DNA of 64,000 nt from JAUHXS01 sp965213575 (GTDB lineage Bacteria > Bacteroidota > Bacteroidia > Chitinophagales > JAUHXS01): the NCBI GenBank assembly GCA_965213575.1, contig CBDBZN010000038.1:53475-117474 (forward strand), given 5' to 3'. Below are positions 45,525 to 54,204 of the stretch, one piece after another; position 1 is the first letter of the stretch, and every line of letters begins with the position of its first letter. The position numbers were made by a program, and so were the translations under genes. Below the pieces are notes generated by a model. That model saw only the letters and a list, made by a program, of their open reading frames with translations, was not told the DNA's origin and did no database searches.

Positions 45525-47140
45525 TTAATTACCTGTCCCACCACCACCGCAACCAAAATCTTGGTCAGTCATAATTTCAAATTTTCCTCCGAGTTGAACT
45601 TCAAAGCCATCTTCTAAAATTACAGCTTCTTTCCCCTGAAAGGTTACATCAGCTCCATCAGTAATTACTACATCACCTTGAGGTGTAGTTCCAATAACAC
45701 TTCTACCTGCTGAAACACCGTAAATACCAAACCATGTTGCAGTTCCAGTAATTACTTTGTTTTGAATGTAATTAGTACCTCTCCGTGCAGCTTCTTTTAC
45801 TGCTTCATATGCGTCGACCCTTCCTGCACCTAATTTCCCTGCATAGGGGGCATTTTCAGGAATAGCGTATATATTCACCGCTGTGCTTTTTAAAATGCTT
45901 TCTACTTCATCTGGAGTTAAGCATGGATTAGCTGAAAGCATTAATGCACAAACTCCTGCTACCTTAGGAGTAGCGAATGAAGTCCCCCAATTTCCAGCAT
46001 ACATATTATTCGGCCAAGTAGATAAAACATTATATCCTGGTGCACATATATCCACTTTGTCATTATGGCTATGTGCAGTTATTGGATCTCCAATTATTTC
46101 CTCATGGACATCTTTCCAGTTATTGGCTCCATATGTGGGATCTATGTATCCAACATCATTTATGTGACCAACGGAAGAAACTGATATCACGTTATCATAC
46201 GAAGCTGGAAAAATTCTACAAGTTCCATCCCCTACATTTCCACCATTACAACTCATAGGTGTTGTACAAGGATCGCAATCATTTGGAGACTTAGGGGGCA
46301 AAACTGTCTTTCCCAACATGGTCCATTTGCTGCTGAGGCCACTACAATTGTCCCATTCTCATATATCTCATTGAAAATTTGTTGATGTCTAGAATTAGAA
46401 TGTATGGAACCAAAACTTAAGCTTATAATATCTACACCATTATCTGAAGCTTCTTTTATTTTATTAATATTAGTGGTTTTGTATAACCATAGCTTGCAAT
46501 TAAATCCCGCACCACTTTTACCCTTTCCATTATCTGTCGCAGCAGCAGCACATCCCGCTACCCTAGTACCATGATTGTCCTCAATCTTTTCAAGGATTAC
46601 ATTTCCATCCATATAGGCAATCTGACTGGCCAAATCTTCATGATAAATATCAAAGCCCTCACTTTCAAATATTGCAATATTGATATCTGAAGCCCCTTTT
46701 GTTACATCCCAGGCTTTAAGAATATTGATAAGCTCGAGTGCATAGTCTGGTCCTACACCTGAATAATCATTAGGTGTATAGGTGGGATAGTAGATGGGAA
46801 TTTGTTCAATATTAATAAATTCATTATTAAAAATACTTAAGTCTTGGGCTAAAATTTCTTCATCACAAACACAAGAGATTTCAACTGTATTCAGTAGAGA
46901 TTGACTTGAGGTATTTGGAAATGCAGGCTTGATGCTATAAACATTTTGATTGACAAATACTTCACTAATTGGTGCAGAGAACAAATTTTCAAGTAGTACC
47001 GAACTAGAATCTATTGAAATATTAATTTCTTGAATTGATCTATTGCCAGTAAAATCAGCATATAATTTTCCTTTTTCAAATAATTGCGAATAACTATTCA
47101 CAGTTAGTAGCGTAAGTAGAATTAATAAAATGAATTTCAT
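45525..47140 (-). pseudogene. Frameshifted subtilase (S8) with T9SS-type C-terminus
   Basis: The 5' part (47140-46253) has signal peptide MKFILLILLTLLTVNSYSQ, a prodomain-like stretch, and the S8 core. The His motif is NHGTRVAGCAAA (His190). The Asp motif reads IAIFESEGFDIYHEDL, so Glu159 stands where Asp is expected and an extra residue is present. The 3' part carries the Ser motif NWGTSFATPKVAGV. The frames meet at a run of five C near 46300-46305 (minus strand TTTTGCCCCCTAAG), where a single-base change would fuse Q-F with PPKSPNDCD. After the catalytic domain comes ADVTFQGKEAVILEDGFEVQ, the coathanger-stack type of T9SS C-terminal region, ending DFGCGGGGTGN. A decayed or error-bearing gene; with Glu159 it may never have been a protease. 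Confidence 0.7.
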
Positions 47141-47147
47141 TTTCGAA

Positions 47148-48062
47148 CTAATTTTTAAAAAATCTTTCATGCAAAATTACATCATTGAATATAATCTTGA
47201 AAATATATAAACCTTTTGGTATATCATTTATAGCAAGTTTATTATCTTTTTGAGATATATATTTTTGAATAATTACCTTTCCTGTCTTATCATAAATTAA
47301 AACTTCCGCATCTTTAGATAAATTATTAATGTACAACACATCCTGAGTAGGGTTAGGATATAGCTCAATTGTAGAACTATTGTTTGGAATGCCAACATTA
47401 GTTGCCAAAGTATCTTCACAGGTTTCAACAGGTTTATAATTGATATTTTCGTCCGAATAGCAACGGAGTCCACCATACCATTGATATGGCAAGGGTAAAA
47501 AGACTTCCATGCCAAAAAATAACGAGGTACTCCCCAAAAATTCTATGATTTCAATAAAAAAGAAATCAGATGGATCAACATAGTCAGTCAGTAATCTTCT
47601 ATAAAATTCCCCATCAATCTCAACAGAATCTTTTTGAATAATTTTTGTTTGAAAACTATAAAATTCACTTCCTTCTAGATGTAATACCCCAAAGAATGTT
47701 GAGTCTCTGACGACCAAAGTATCTCCAACCTCTAAGCTAAAATCATATAAAACATAAAACTCATCATAAAACTTATCATAGTGATAAACCCGATCACTAT
47801 CACTATAAATAATCTCTTCTTTCCCAAAATCAGTATATTCTCCATTAAAATATTTAGTATACTTCAAAATTTTACAGTCTTTCCCTTGTATAGTGGTATC
47901 ACCAATAGATTCACCCATGAGAAATGATTTATCCTGAGGTCTATATTTAACCCCATTATAATACCACTTTGCACCTACTGGAGCCCACTCATTTTGAGTA
48001 TAACCATAGAAAATATTTAAAAATATTACTAGTAAAGGAGTAAAATGCTTAATAAAATTCAT
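47148..48062 (-). CDS. Secreted T9SS type-A cargo of the GAKWYYNG family
   Basis: A 304-residue exported protein (signal peptide MNFIKHFTPLLVIFLNIFYGYTQ). The mature part begins NEWAPVGAKWYYNGVKY and contains SDSDRVYHYDKFYDEFYVLY then YQWYGGLRCYSDENINYKP. The C-terminal ~85 residues are a T9SS type-A sorting domain (SSTIELYPNPTQDVLYINNL ... KGLYIFKIIF). It is a paralogue of 55857-56774: the sorting domain DNA is almost identical while the front half differs more. It is more distantly related to 52268-53206 and 53203-54151 (GATWYF, GLRCYTDSQ). Function unknown. It is the upstream partner of the broken subtilase, whose ATG starts 8 bp downstream. Confidence 0.78.
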   Translation of the reverse strand: MNFIKHFTPLLVIFLNIFYGYTQNEWAPVGAKWYYNGVKYRPQDKSFLMGESIGDTTIQGKDCKILKYTKYFNGEYTDFGKEEIIYSDSDRVYHYDKFYDEFYVLYDFSLEVGDTLVVRDSTFFGVLHLEGSEFYSFQTKIIQKDSVEIDGEFYRRLLTDYVDPSDFFFIEIIEFLGSTSLFFGMEVFLPLPYQWYGGLRCYSDENINYKPVETCEDTLATNVGIPNNSSTIELYPNPTQDVLYINNLSKDAEVLIYDKTGKVIIQKYISQKDNKLAINDIPKGLYIFKIIFNDVILHERFFKN

Positions 48063-48140
48063 AAGGCAATATTATTAATCGAATGTAAACGTACATATAA
48101 AATTTAAACATAATGTAATATTTTAAAAATAATTTAATTT

Positions 48141-48306
48141 CTACCTTCTCTTGAAATTCATTAATTTTAATCATATTTAAAACGATATGATCAAAACTAT
48201 GCTATTCGAACTTATTGATTTTGTAAAATCACAATGTCAAAATGATGTATTTGCAAAAATTACAATTACTTATTCAGATGAAAAATATTTTATGATTAAA
48301 AATTAG
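48141..48306 (+). pseudogene. Decayed kynU 5' end fused in frame to a cargo-gene tail
   Basis: 48145-48223 aligns without gaps over 66 bases to the kynU promoter and first codons (57131-57212), about three-quarters identical by eye, with the ATG (48187) at the same place. The translation MIKTMLFELIDF mirrors kynU MVETKLFENSIDF. From 48252 the sequence instead matches 51011 onwards, the last codons of the broken gene at 50604-51065 (AKITITYSDEKYFMIKN). The join is in frame, making a 39-codon ORF (48187-48306). It is a recombination scar, not a functional gene. Confidence 0.65.
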
Positions 48307-48503
48307 GTCGATTAGACGTCACTCACATCACCGTATGTTCTAGTCCTAATTAGACGGCATTCAAATTTGAATAGAGAATTTGAGCTAAAACCGGGAGCTG
48401 TAATGATCGTAAATCCGGTCTATCAATGTGATTAAAGCCTTTTTTCATAACTTATATATTCGCTGCTTTATGGAGAAACTTAGAACTCCCCAATATTAAA
48501 TAA
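48252..48503. repeat. Long flanking repeat, copy A (upstream of 80-bp copy 2)
   Basis: Starts with the tail of a coding sequence (AKITITYSDEKYFMIKN stop) and continues with noncoding sequence (ggtcgattagacgtcactca, cgtatgttctagtcct, gagctaaaaccgggagctgt, aatccggtctatcaatgtga) into the 80-bp element. It matches 51011-51311. Copy A lacks about 60 bp near 48370 present in copy B, between two aaattga-like boundaries, so it is a later deletion product. Confidence 0.8.
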
Positions 48504-48583
48504 AGTGAGCGGGTGACTATTCTATCGAAGCTATTGGAAAGAAATAAAAGCTATTAAAGTAACAACGCAGTCACCCGCTCACT
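48504..48583. repeat. 80-bp element, copy 2
   Basis: Perfect inverted ends AGTGAGCGGGTGACT / AGTCACCCGCTCACT; with flanking AA/TT the pairing extends to 17-18 bp. The centre is identical to copies 3 and 5. It is followed by TTGGGTATAA, which resembles the TTGAATATAA and CTGGATATAA after copies 4 and 5, so the conserved unit is nearer 90 bp in three copies. Confidence 0.9.
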
Positions 48584-48674
48584 TTGGGTATAATACCAAT
48601 GTGATTTATAAAATAGTAATAGACCGCTATTATACCAAATATAAATGTTTTTTTATTTAAGTTGTTTGCTCAAT

Positions 48675-48701
48675 TAATCTGTGATAATCATTCTTTTAAA
48701 T
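48675..48701 (-). pseudogene. Seven-codon remnant of a T9SS sorting domain
   Basis: caattaatctgtgataatc (48675 onwards) repeats the sequence just after copy 1 (44251-44277) with one mismatch. On the minus strand it reads KRMIITD stop, the very end of the sorting domain of the frameshifted S74-like gene. Here the rest of that gene is gone and the lipoprotein gene at 48688 ends inside the remnant. Confidence 0.6.
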
Positions 48702-49119
48702 TTATGACTTTATTATTTTTTGTAGAAAGAATTAATGTTGAATCTGTTAATTGATATTTTTCAACTTCAGTTAAAATATAAACAATATTTTTAGCAAAAT
48801 CGGAGTCACAACATATTTCAGTACATTCAGTATCTGTAAAATCAATAGAGTTGTTACTCTTAAATTTTACTTTTCCCGAACATTTGTTAATATCCAATTT
48901 TAGCACATAACTTTTTTTATCTTCAAAAGTCAATGTATAAATTTTTCCCTGAGCAGGATACTGTAATGCGGAATCAGCATGAACCTTTATGCTTTCAACT
49001 TGCCAGTTATTTTCAATTATTATTTGTTTTTCCTTGGAACAGCCAATAATCATAGGAATCAATAAACTCAATAAAATTGACTGTGTTGTTATTTTAATAT
49101 TTTTAGTATAACTTTTCAT
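48688..49119 (-). CDS. META/HslJ-like lipoprotein
   Basis: Most likely start is the ATG at 49119 (MKSYTKNIKITTQSILLSLL), a signal peptide with lipobox IGC at about residue 27; the 49149 ATG gives an extra ten residues. The mature domain has NNWQVESIKVHADSALQYP, then TLTFEDKKSYVLKLDINKC and KSNNSIDFTDTECTEICC, resembling small META/HslJ-type lipoproteins. Cysteine-rich (C-E-I-C-C), so it may be disulfide-bonded. Its last codons lie in the T9SS remnant at 48675-48701. It faces away from the other lipoprotein genes in this segment. Confidence 0.6.
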   Translation of the reverse strand: MKSYTKNIKITTQSILLSLLIPMIIGCSKEKQIIIENNWQVESIKVHADSALQYPAQGKIYTLTFEDKKSYVLKLDINKCSGKVKFKSNNSIDFTDTECTEICCDSDFAKNIVYILTEVEKYQLTDSTLILSTKNNKVINLKE

Positions 49120-49428
49120 AAAGTCCAAAATTATAAAATATTTTTTCACTGCTTTGTTATAGCGATAGAATTTTTTTTGTATCGGTTTTTAATTTACGTG
49201 TATTATTTGAGTGATCTAAACTTTTTTGCAATATTGCAATTGTTGTAATATGGTATTATTAAATATGACGAAAAGATACTATGCCTAATAACAATATGCT
49301 GATTTCTTTCAATATTGACTACTGAGGATATGTAAGAAGTTGAAGTAGTTTGTTCAAAATCGTTGACAAGCAAATAAAACAATAGAACATGAAAAATACT
49401 ATAGAACAAATTGACAAAAAGCGAGAGG

Positions 49429-49469
49429 TTGGCAAGCTACCACACACAAACGACCGCTACGCTTGCCAA
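49429..49469. repeat. Inverted repeat upstream of a lipoprotein gene
   Basis: TTGGCAAGC (49429-49437) and GCTTGCCAA (49461-49469) are perfect inverses, with a 23-base loop (taccacacacaaacgaccgc). The frame of the downstream lipoprotein runs through it, which is why a longer start at 49389 seems possible, but the sequence reads as a structural element. Use unknown. Confidence 0.45.
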
Positions 49470-49511
49470 ACATATGCTTTCACAGTAACTCTTAAAAAGA
49501 AACACAATTTT

Positions 49512-50030
49512 ATGACTTCAATGATTATACTATTCTTTTTCCTGACTATAGTAACAGGTTGTACTAAAAAGGACTTTTTTACCGACTCTGAATTAGAAAT
49601 GGTTGAAGTTTATTCCACCGGAGACAAATTCTCAATGATAAGCAGCACTGGTGACACTTTAACTTTCACCATAAAAGATAGACAATTGGAAAAAAAGAAA
49701 CGAAATTGTGCTGAGTGTTTTGGTCCGACAAAATACGAAGAACTGACCTATGAATTAAATATTTCTTCTATTTCAGGTCGTCAATATGAAGGCAAATTTT
49801 GGGCAGTTTCGTTGGAAGAACAAAAAAACCTGATACAGTATAATATTAACACACCTAACCCTAATGCTGCTTTTATAGGAGAATTTGATGTATCATCAAC
49901 CACAAATAATATTACTTTGGGTAATGTAAATTATTCAAATGCAAGCTGTGACAATCGTACATGTTATTCTCAAGACATAGGATTTCTAAGGTTTTCTGAT
50001 CCCAGTGATACACTAACTTTAATTCCATAA
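49512..50030 (+). CDS. Lipoprotein, tandem paralogue 1
   Basis: About 172 residues from ATG 49512 (MTSMIILFFFLTIVTGCTKKD, lipobox TGC). The ORF could extend upstream to 49389, but that segment holds an inverted repeat and is unlikely coding. Mature domain: ELEMVEVYSTGDKFSMISST then GDTLTFTIKDRQLEKK. It is similar to the following gene at the start (TxDxxFxDxxL), centre (TGDTL) and end (DIGFLRF / EIGIIKI). Two adjacent small lipoproteins that have diverged; role unknown. The next start is 11 bp downstream. Confidence 0.6.
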   Translation: MTSMIILFFFLTIVTGCTKKDFFTDSELEMVEVYSTGDKFSMISSTGDTLTFTIKDRQLEKKKRNCAECFGPTKYEELTYELNISSISGRQYEGKFWAVSLEEQKNLIQYNINTPNPNAAFIGEFDVSSTTNNITLGNVNYSNASCDNRTCYSQDIGFLRFSDPSDTLTLIP

Positions 50031-50041
50031 ATATCTATATC

Positions 50042-50593
50042 ATGAAAAAAATAACATCCATTGGCTTTAGCACAACAATGATTTTGTTAATTATTACATT
50101 TTTACTTAGCTCGTGCAGCAAAGATATTTTTCATGACTTAACGCTTGATGAGCAAGCATTTCTTGTTTATGAACTAGGAGAGCAATTTAAGTTGAAAAAT
50201 GAAATGACGGGAGACACACTAAATTTTGTAGTATCTAAAAAGTCATTGGAATACAGTCAGGATAAAAAATATGGAAGTATTAATGACCATTATGTTCAAG
50301 AAGGTGAAAATAATTTCTCAGCAAATAATTGTAAAGGCGAAATTCTTATAAGAAAGGGGGTTGATGATTCCTTTGAAATTGGGATATATTTCAAAGGCTC
50401 ACCAATTGAATTTAATTTTTCAGGAAGACATGATTCATATAGTTTTCCAATTTCCCTCACGATTGGTTCCATAGAACATCATAAATTATACCTTTTTGAA
50501 GCTGGAGACACTAAGCTATTCTTTTCAAAAGAGATTGGGATAATTAAAATTGAAAACGCTTCAACAGGGAATCTTTACACTGTTTTGCCATAA
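50042..50593 (+). CDS. Lipoprotein, tandem paralogue 2
   Basis: A 183-residue lipoprotein: signal peptide MKKITSIGFSTTMILLIITF and lipobox LSSC then SKDIFHDLTLDEQAF. It shares with its neighbour a GEQFKLKNEMTGDTLNFVVS segment and an ending LFFSKEIGIIKIENASTGNL. Composition and length are typical of periplasmic or outer-membrane lipoproteins of the phylum. The next reading frame (broken gene at 50604) starts 10 bp after its stop, so these form one transcription unit. Confidence 0.62.
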   Translation: MKKITSIGFSTTMILLIITFLLSSCSKDIFHDLTLDEQAFLVYELGEQFKLKNEMTGDTLNFVVSKKSLEYSQDKKYGSINDHYVQEGENNFSANNCKGEILIRKGVDDSFEIGIYFKGSPIEFNFSGRHDSYSFPISLTIGSIEHHKLYLFEAGDTKLFFSKEIGIIKIENASTGNLYTVLP

Positions 50594-50603
50594 AATTAAA
50601 GTC

Positions 50604-51065
50604 ATGAAAAAATCAATTATTATTTTATTATTTGCACTAAGCATAAATGTAATGGCTCAGAATGCTCCTTACGATTCACTGAATGCTCCTTACGATACAC
50701 TGATAACCGAAATCAAGGATTTTTATGACAATCTTGACCACTCTGCCATGTAGGCAAATTATCTCTTAAACAGAGGTTTTATTGTAATGAACGAACTGGA
50801 AGAATGGAAAGACGGTTATCCGGTAATTACCAACCTTGAAAGGTGGAAATATATTTATCGTGCCATCCACGAATCAGATCTCACTCAGCAAACACAGCTT
50901 CCGCCGGTTGATTCATTAACTATGAAAAACAATATAGAAGAATATGGAACTTCAACCATATTTCGACATAAAAAAAATAGATTTGTGTATATCTCATTTG
51001 AAAAGGCTTCTGCAAAAATTACAATTACTTATCCAGATGAAAAATATTTTATGATTAAAAATTAG
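50604..51065 (+). pseudogene. Cargo gene broken by an in-frame TAG
   Basis: From ATG 50604 a signal peptide (MKKSIIILLFALSINVMAQN) leads into NAPYDSLNAPYDTLITEIKD, DFYDNLDHSAM, then TAG at 50751-50753. The same frame continues at once as ANYLLNRGFIVMNELEEWKD ... KITITYPDEKYFMIKN to a real stop at 51065. A CAG (Gln) to TAG change explains it. The internal ATG at 50787 could restart a fragment. The duplicated PYDSLN/PYDTLI is a small internal repeat. The last ~17 codons also occur at 48252-48306. Confidence 0.65.
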
Positions 51066-51311
51066 GTCGATTAGACGTCACTCACATCACCGTATGTTCT
51101 AGTCCTATAGACGGCATTCAAATTTGATACTATTTCTTATTTATATTAGCATTTATTAATGCGGCACAGTTTAAATTGATAGAGAATTTGAGCTAAAACT
51201 GAGAGCTATAATGATCGTAAATCCGGTCTATCAATGTGATTAAAGCCTTTTTTCATAACTTACATATTCGCTGCTTTATGGAGAAGCTTAGAACTGCCCA
51301 ATATTAAATAA
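51011..51311. repeat. Long flanking repeat, copy B (upstream of 80-bp copy 3)
   Basis: Matches 48252-48503 except for an extra block of about 60 bp (tactatttcttatttatatt and onwards, 51128-51180). It begins in the coding tail of the broken gene, then follows the same noncoding path to the 80-bp element. Confidence 0.8.
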
Positions 51312-51391
51312 AGTGAGCGGGTGACTATTCTATCGAAGCTATTGGAAAGAAATAAAAGCTATTAAAGTAACAACGCAGTCACCCGCTCACT
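51312..51391. repeat. 80-bp element, copy 3
   Basis: Same 15-bp perfect inverted ends and the same centre as copy 2. The downstream context differs: CTTAATGCC, leading into an orphan T9SS sorting-domain reading frame. Confidence 0.9.
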
Positions 51392-51418
51392 CTTAATGCC
51401 TCAACGAATTCAAATAAT

Positions 51419-51694
51419 ATGAATCAACAACCCTCAATCTCCTTAAAGAACTATCCTAATCCATTTTCAGATAATACAACTATTGAATATCAGATTAATC
51501 AGTCAGAATTAGTGACCATTTCGATTCATGATAATTGCGGAAGACCATTTTATAAACTCAATAATAAATCGCCACATGAAGCAGGTACATACCAAGTAAA
51601 ACTTGAAGGTATTGACCTTTCACCCGGAATTTATTGTTGCACATTACAGACGGAAGAACAAATTGAAACCATTGAACTTGTAATAACAAAATAG
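51419..51694 (+). pseudogene. Orphan T9SS type-A sorting domain (5'-truncated gene)
   Basis: A 91-residue ORF that consists only of a T9SS type-A C-terminal domain: SISLKNYPNPFSDNTTIEYQ, then IDLSPGIYCCTLQ and ETIELVITK. There is no signal peptide and no cargo. The frame stays open back through the right arm of 80-bp copy 3, so the front of the gene was lost at the element. It would be made only if fused or cotranscribed. Confidence 0.65.
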
Positions 51695-51700
51695 ATTAAC

Positions 51701-52057
51701 ATGAAAAATATAGCTCTTACTTATCTTTTGGCTTTATTGATACTAACCTCTTGCAAAAAAGAGGCGTTTCCTGATAAAGCAGACTTAATTGGCACTTGGA
51801 TTGAACAAACGGACGACTCATTCAAGCATAAGTTGATTTTTGAAGAAGAAACGGTTTATTTTTTTAAACCTACTTCAACCGACACATTATCTTATTGGCT
51901 TAATGACAATAAAGAAAATATGTATTTCTCTCATCCATTTGCCGGAGAAAGTAACCATAAAATTTTGTTCAATAAAAAAAAAGACGAACTAACTATTTGG
52001 GGATTATTCCCAAGTACACCAGAAAATCAATCAGAAACAGTATTCAAAAAAGAATAA
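51701..52057 (+). CDS. Small lipoprotein
   Basis: A 118-residue lipoprotein: MKNIALTYLLALLILTSCKK gives a signal peptide with Cys18. The mature domain has KADLIGTWIEQTDDSF near the start, and SYWLNDNKENMYFSHPF; the tryptophan after an LIGTW motif is typical of lipocalin-like small lipoproteins. It begins 6 bp after the orphan sorting domain. No defined function. Confidence 0.62.
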   Translation: MKNIALTYLLALLILTSCKKEAFPDKADLIGTWIEQTDDSFKHKLIFEEETVYFFKPTSTDTLSYWLNDNKENMYFSHPFAGESNHKILFNKKKDELTIWGLFPSTPENQSETVFKKE

Positions 52058-52267
52058 AACCAGCCCAATTTGCAAGCACATTTTGCAGCCACTCAATTCA
52101 ACACTCAATCCAAAGCTGCAAAAGAGTGTCTTGTCCTAAAATAGGTTTACACCAAAACGTAAATTAAATATTTGCATTATGGTAAGTATTTAATTTGGAT
52201 TAAAGCAAAAAAAATAGCATTATTGCAATATTAAAATAAGATTGAATAAAGTTCTAAAGGAATTAAG

Positions 52268-53206
52268 TTGAAGAGGAAATATTTAATTTGGATATGCTTA
52301 ATGTTACTTAATGTAACACTTTCTGCTCAAGATATGTATGAAGTAGGGGCTACTTGGTATTTTAATATTCAGGAGCTGCGTCAATTTCCAGCGAATGGAT
52401 ATGAAAAATATGAAATAGTTGGAGATACAATTTTGGCAGAGAAAGTAGCTAAGATAGTTGCTGTTGATAGAGTTTATTATGATGGTAGAACAGAAGATTG
52501 GTCTGACGAATATATTTATGAAGTTAATGAGAAAGTTTACTTTTGGAATGACAGCACCTTTGAGTTGATGTATGATTTTAATCTTAATGTAGGAGATACA
52601 TTAGATGTTTCTATCGAAAATTATCATTGTGATTCTGTTACCCCTTTAATAGTTGTTTCTATTAGTGTGATTAATGTGAATGGTAAGGAATTAACAATAC
52701 AAGATGTAAGTTCGACAATATATATTAAGGATATATATGGAGGATCTGATGAAAATTATAATTTTAGAATTATAGAAAATGTAGGAATAGCAAATAGTTT
52801 CATATTTGATCCCGCTTGTATTGTAGATGATAATTTCGCTTATATAGGGCTAAGATGTTATACAGATAGTCAAGTAACCTATAAAAGTGAATGGTGGCAA
52901 AGGTGGTATTCGGAAGCGGCTTGTGATAGTCTGATTAATGACCCTACTACAGGGATAGAATATATTAGTAGTGAGTCAAATATATCATTATATCCTAATC
53001 CTGCTGGAGATATTATAAATATATCGACTGACGTAGCAATAGGAGAAATAATAGTCTACAGTTTACTTGGTAAACAATTAGATCATTTAATTATCATAGA
53101 ACGAAACCCAACGATTAATCTAGAAACGTATACGAACGGCATATATTTTTTGAATATTTTATTAACCGATGGGAAGACTTTTAATCTTAAATTCCAAAAG
53201 ATATGA
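52268..53206 (+). CDS. Secreted T9SS type-A cargo of the GATWYF family, tandem copy 1
   Basis: A 312-residue exported protein that starts at TTG 52268 (MKRKYLIWICLMLLNVTLSAQ as signal peptide); no better ATG exists upstream. The mature protein begins DMYEVGATWYFNIQELRQFP and contains EKVYFWNDSTFELMYDFNLN and IGLRCYTDSQVTYKSEWW. The last ~80 residues are a type-A sorting domain (ISLYPNPAGDIINISTD ... NGIYFLNILLTDG). It is a close paralogue of the next, frameshifted gene and a distant one of 47148 and 55857. The next ORF begins inside its last codons (overlap of 4 bp). Confidence 0.8.
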   Translation: MKRKYLIWICLMLLNVTLSAQDMYEVGATWYFNIQELRQFPANGYEKYEIVGDTILAEKVAKIVAVDRVYYDGRTEDWSDEYIYEVNEKVYFWNDSTFELMYDFNLNVGDTLDVSIENYHCDSVTPLIVVSISVINVNGKELTIQDVSSTIYIKDIYGGSDENYNFRIIENVGIANSFIFDPACIVDDNFAYIGLRCYTDSQVTYKSEWWQRWYSEAACDSLINDPTTGIEYISSESNISLYPNPAGDIINISTDVAIGEIIVYSLLGKQLDHLIIIERNPTINLETYTNGIYFLNILLTDGKTFNLKFQKI

Positions 53207-54151
53207 GGATTAGTAGGCAGGTTTTATTGATTTGTATAACTACATTATTAGGTAGTTCAATGCTTCTTGCCCAAAATATGTACGAAGTTGGGGCTACTTG
53301 GTATTTTCATGATCAGGCACAAGTTCCCTTTCAAGCTCATGGTTATATTAAATATTCTATTGGGAGAGACACTTTATTAAAAGGTGAAAGTGCATATATT
53401 GTAACTAAAAAATTATTTTATTATAATGGAAATCAGTTGAATTATTCTAATGAATATATTTATGAGGATAGTAATAGAGTTTATTTCTGGAATGATAGCA
53501 CTTTTGAGTTGATGTATGATTTTAACTTAAGGGCAGGGGATACACTAGATGTTACTATTGAAAATTACCATTGTGATTCCGTGACACCAATAATAGTTGA
53601 TTCTATCGGGATTATTAATATTGATGGACAAAATTTAAGAATTCAATATAGTAAAGCAACTTATTACTATATGAATGAATACGGAGGAGGGGCTGCAGAA
53701 AAAAAGTTTACATTAATTGAGAAGATCGGAAATACGCAAACTTTTATTTTTAACCCATATTGTGCTATAGATGAAAGTTTTACATACGGAGGCCTAAGAT
53801 GTTACACTGATAGTCAAATTATTTATAAAAGTACATGGTGGAAATAATTTCTCTGATTCAGCTTGTGATGTTTTAATCAATCAACCTGATGTAGGAATAG
53901 GAAGTATTGTTAATAACAACCCATCGTTATCTATATATCCGAATCCAGTAAATGATTTTCTTAATATCTCGAATGATCGGCCAATAAAGGCAATCTCAAT
54001 TTATAATATATTAGGAGAAAAATTAGATCACCTTTTAATTAGTGATAAAAATGCAAAAATTGATATGCAACATTATGGCAAAGGCATACATTTTCTAAAT
54101 ATCCTATTTGCAAATGGGGAAATAATCAATTCTAAGATAGTTAAACAATAA
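53203..54151 (+). pseudogene. Frameshifted tandem copy 2 of the GATWYF-family T9SS cargo
   Basis: From ATG 53203, signal peptide MRISRQVLLICITTLLGSSM then MYEVGATWYFHDQ. It runs parallel to the previous protein (YFWNDSTFELMYDFNL identical) to WWK and stops at 53847. A frame shift near 53845 restores NNFSDSACDVLINQPD and a full sorting domain (SLSIYPNPVNDFLNISND ... IHFLNILFANGEI) to a stop at 54151. One inserted base or two lost bases explain it. The 5' part is likely still translated, but would lack its sorting signal. Confidence 0.75.
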
Positions 54152-54204
54152 AGACATTATTAAGTTTAAAGTATTATCATCTTAATATTTATTTTTTGTG
54201 CTAC

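Noticed and set aside
46040..46258. 72-codon plus-strand ORF
   Set aside because: Antisense to the subtilase Ser-motif region; a shadow.
49203..49409. 68-codon minus-strand ORF upstream of lipoproteins
   Set aside because: Low-complexity composition, no start context, and it is antisense to the leader region; read as noncoding.
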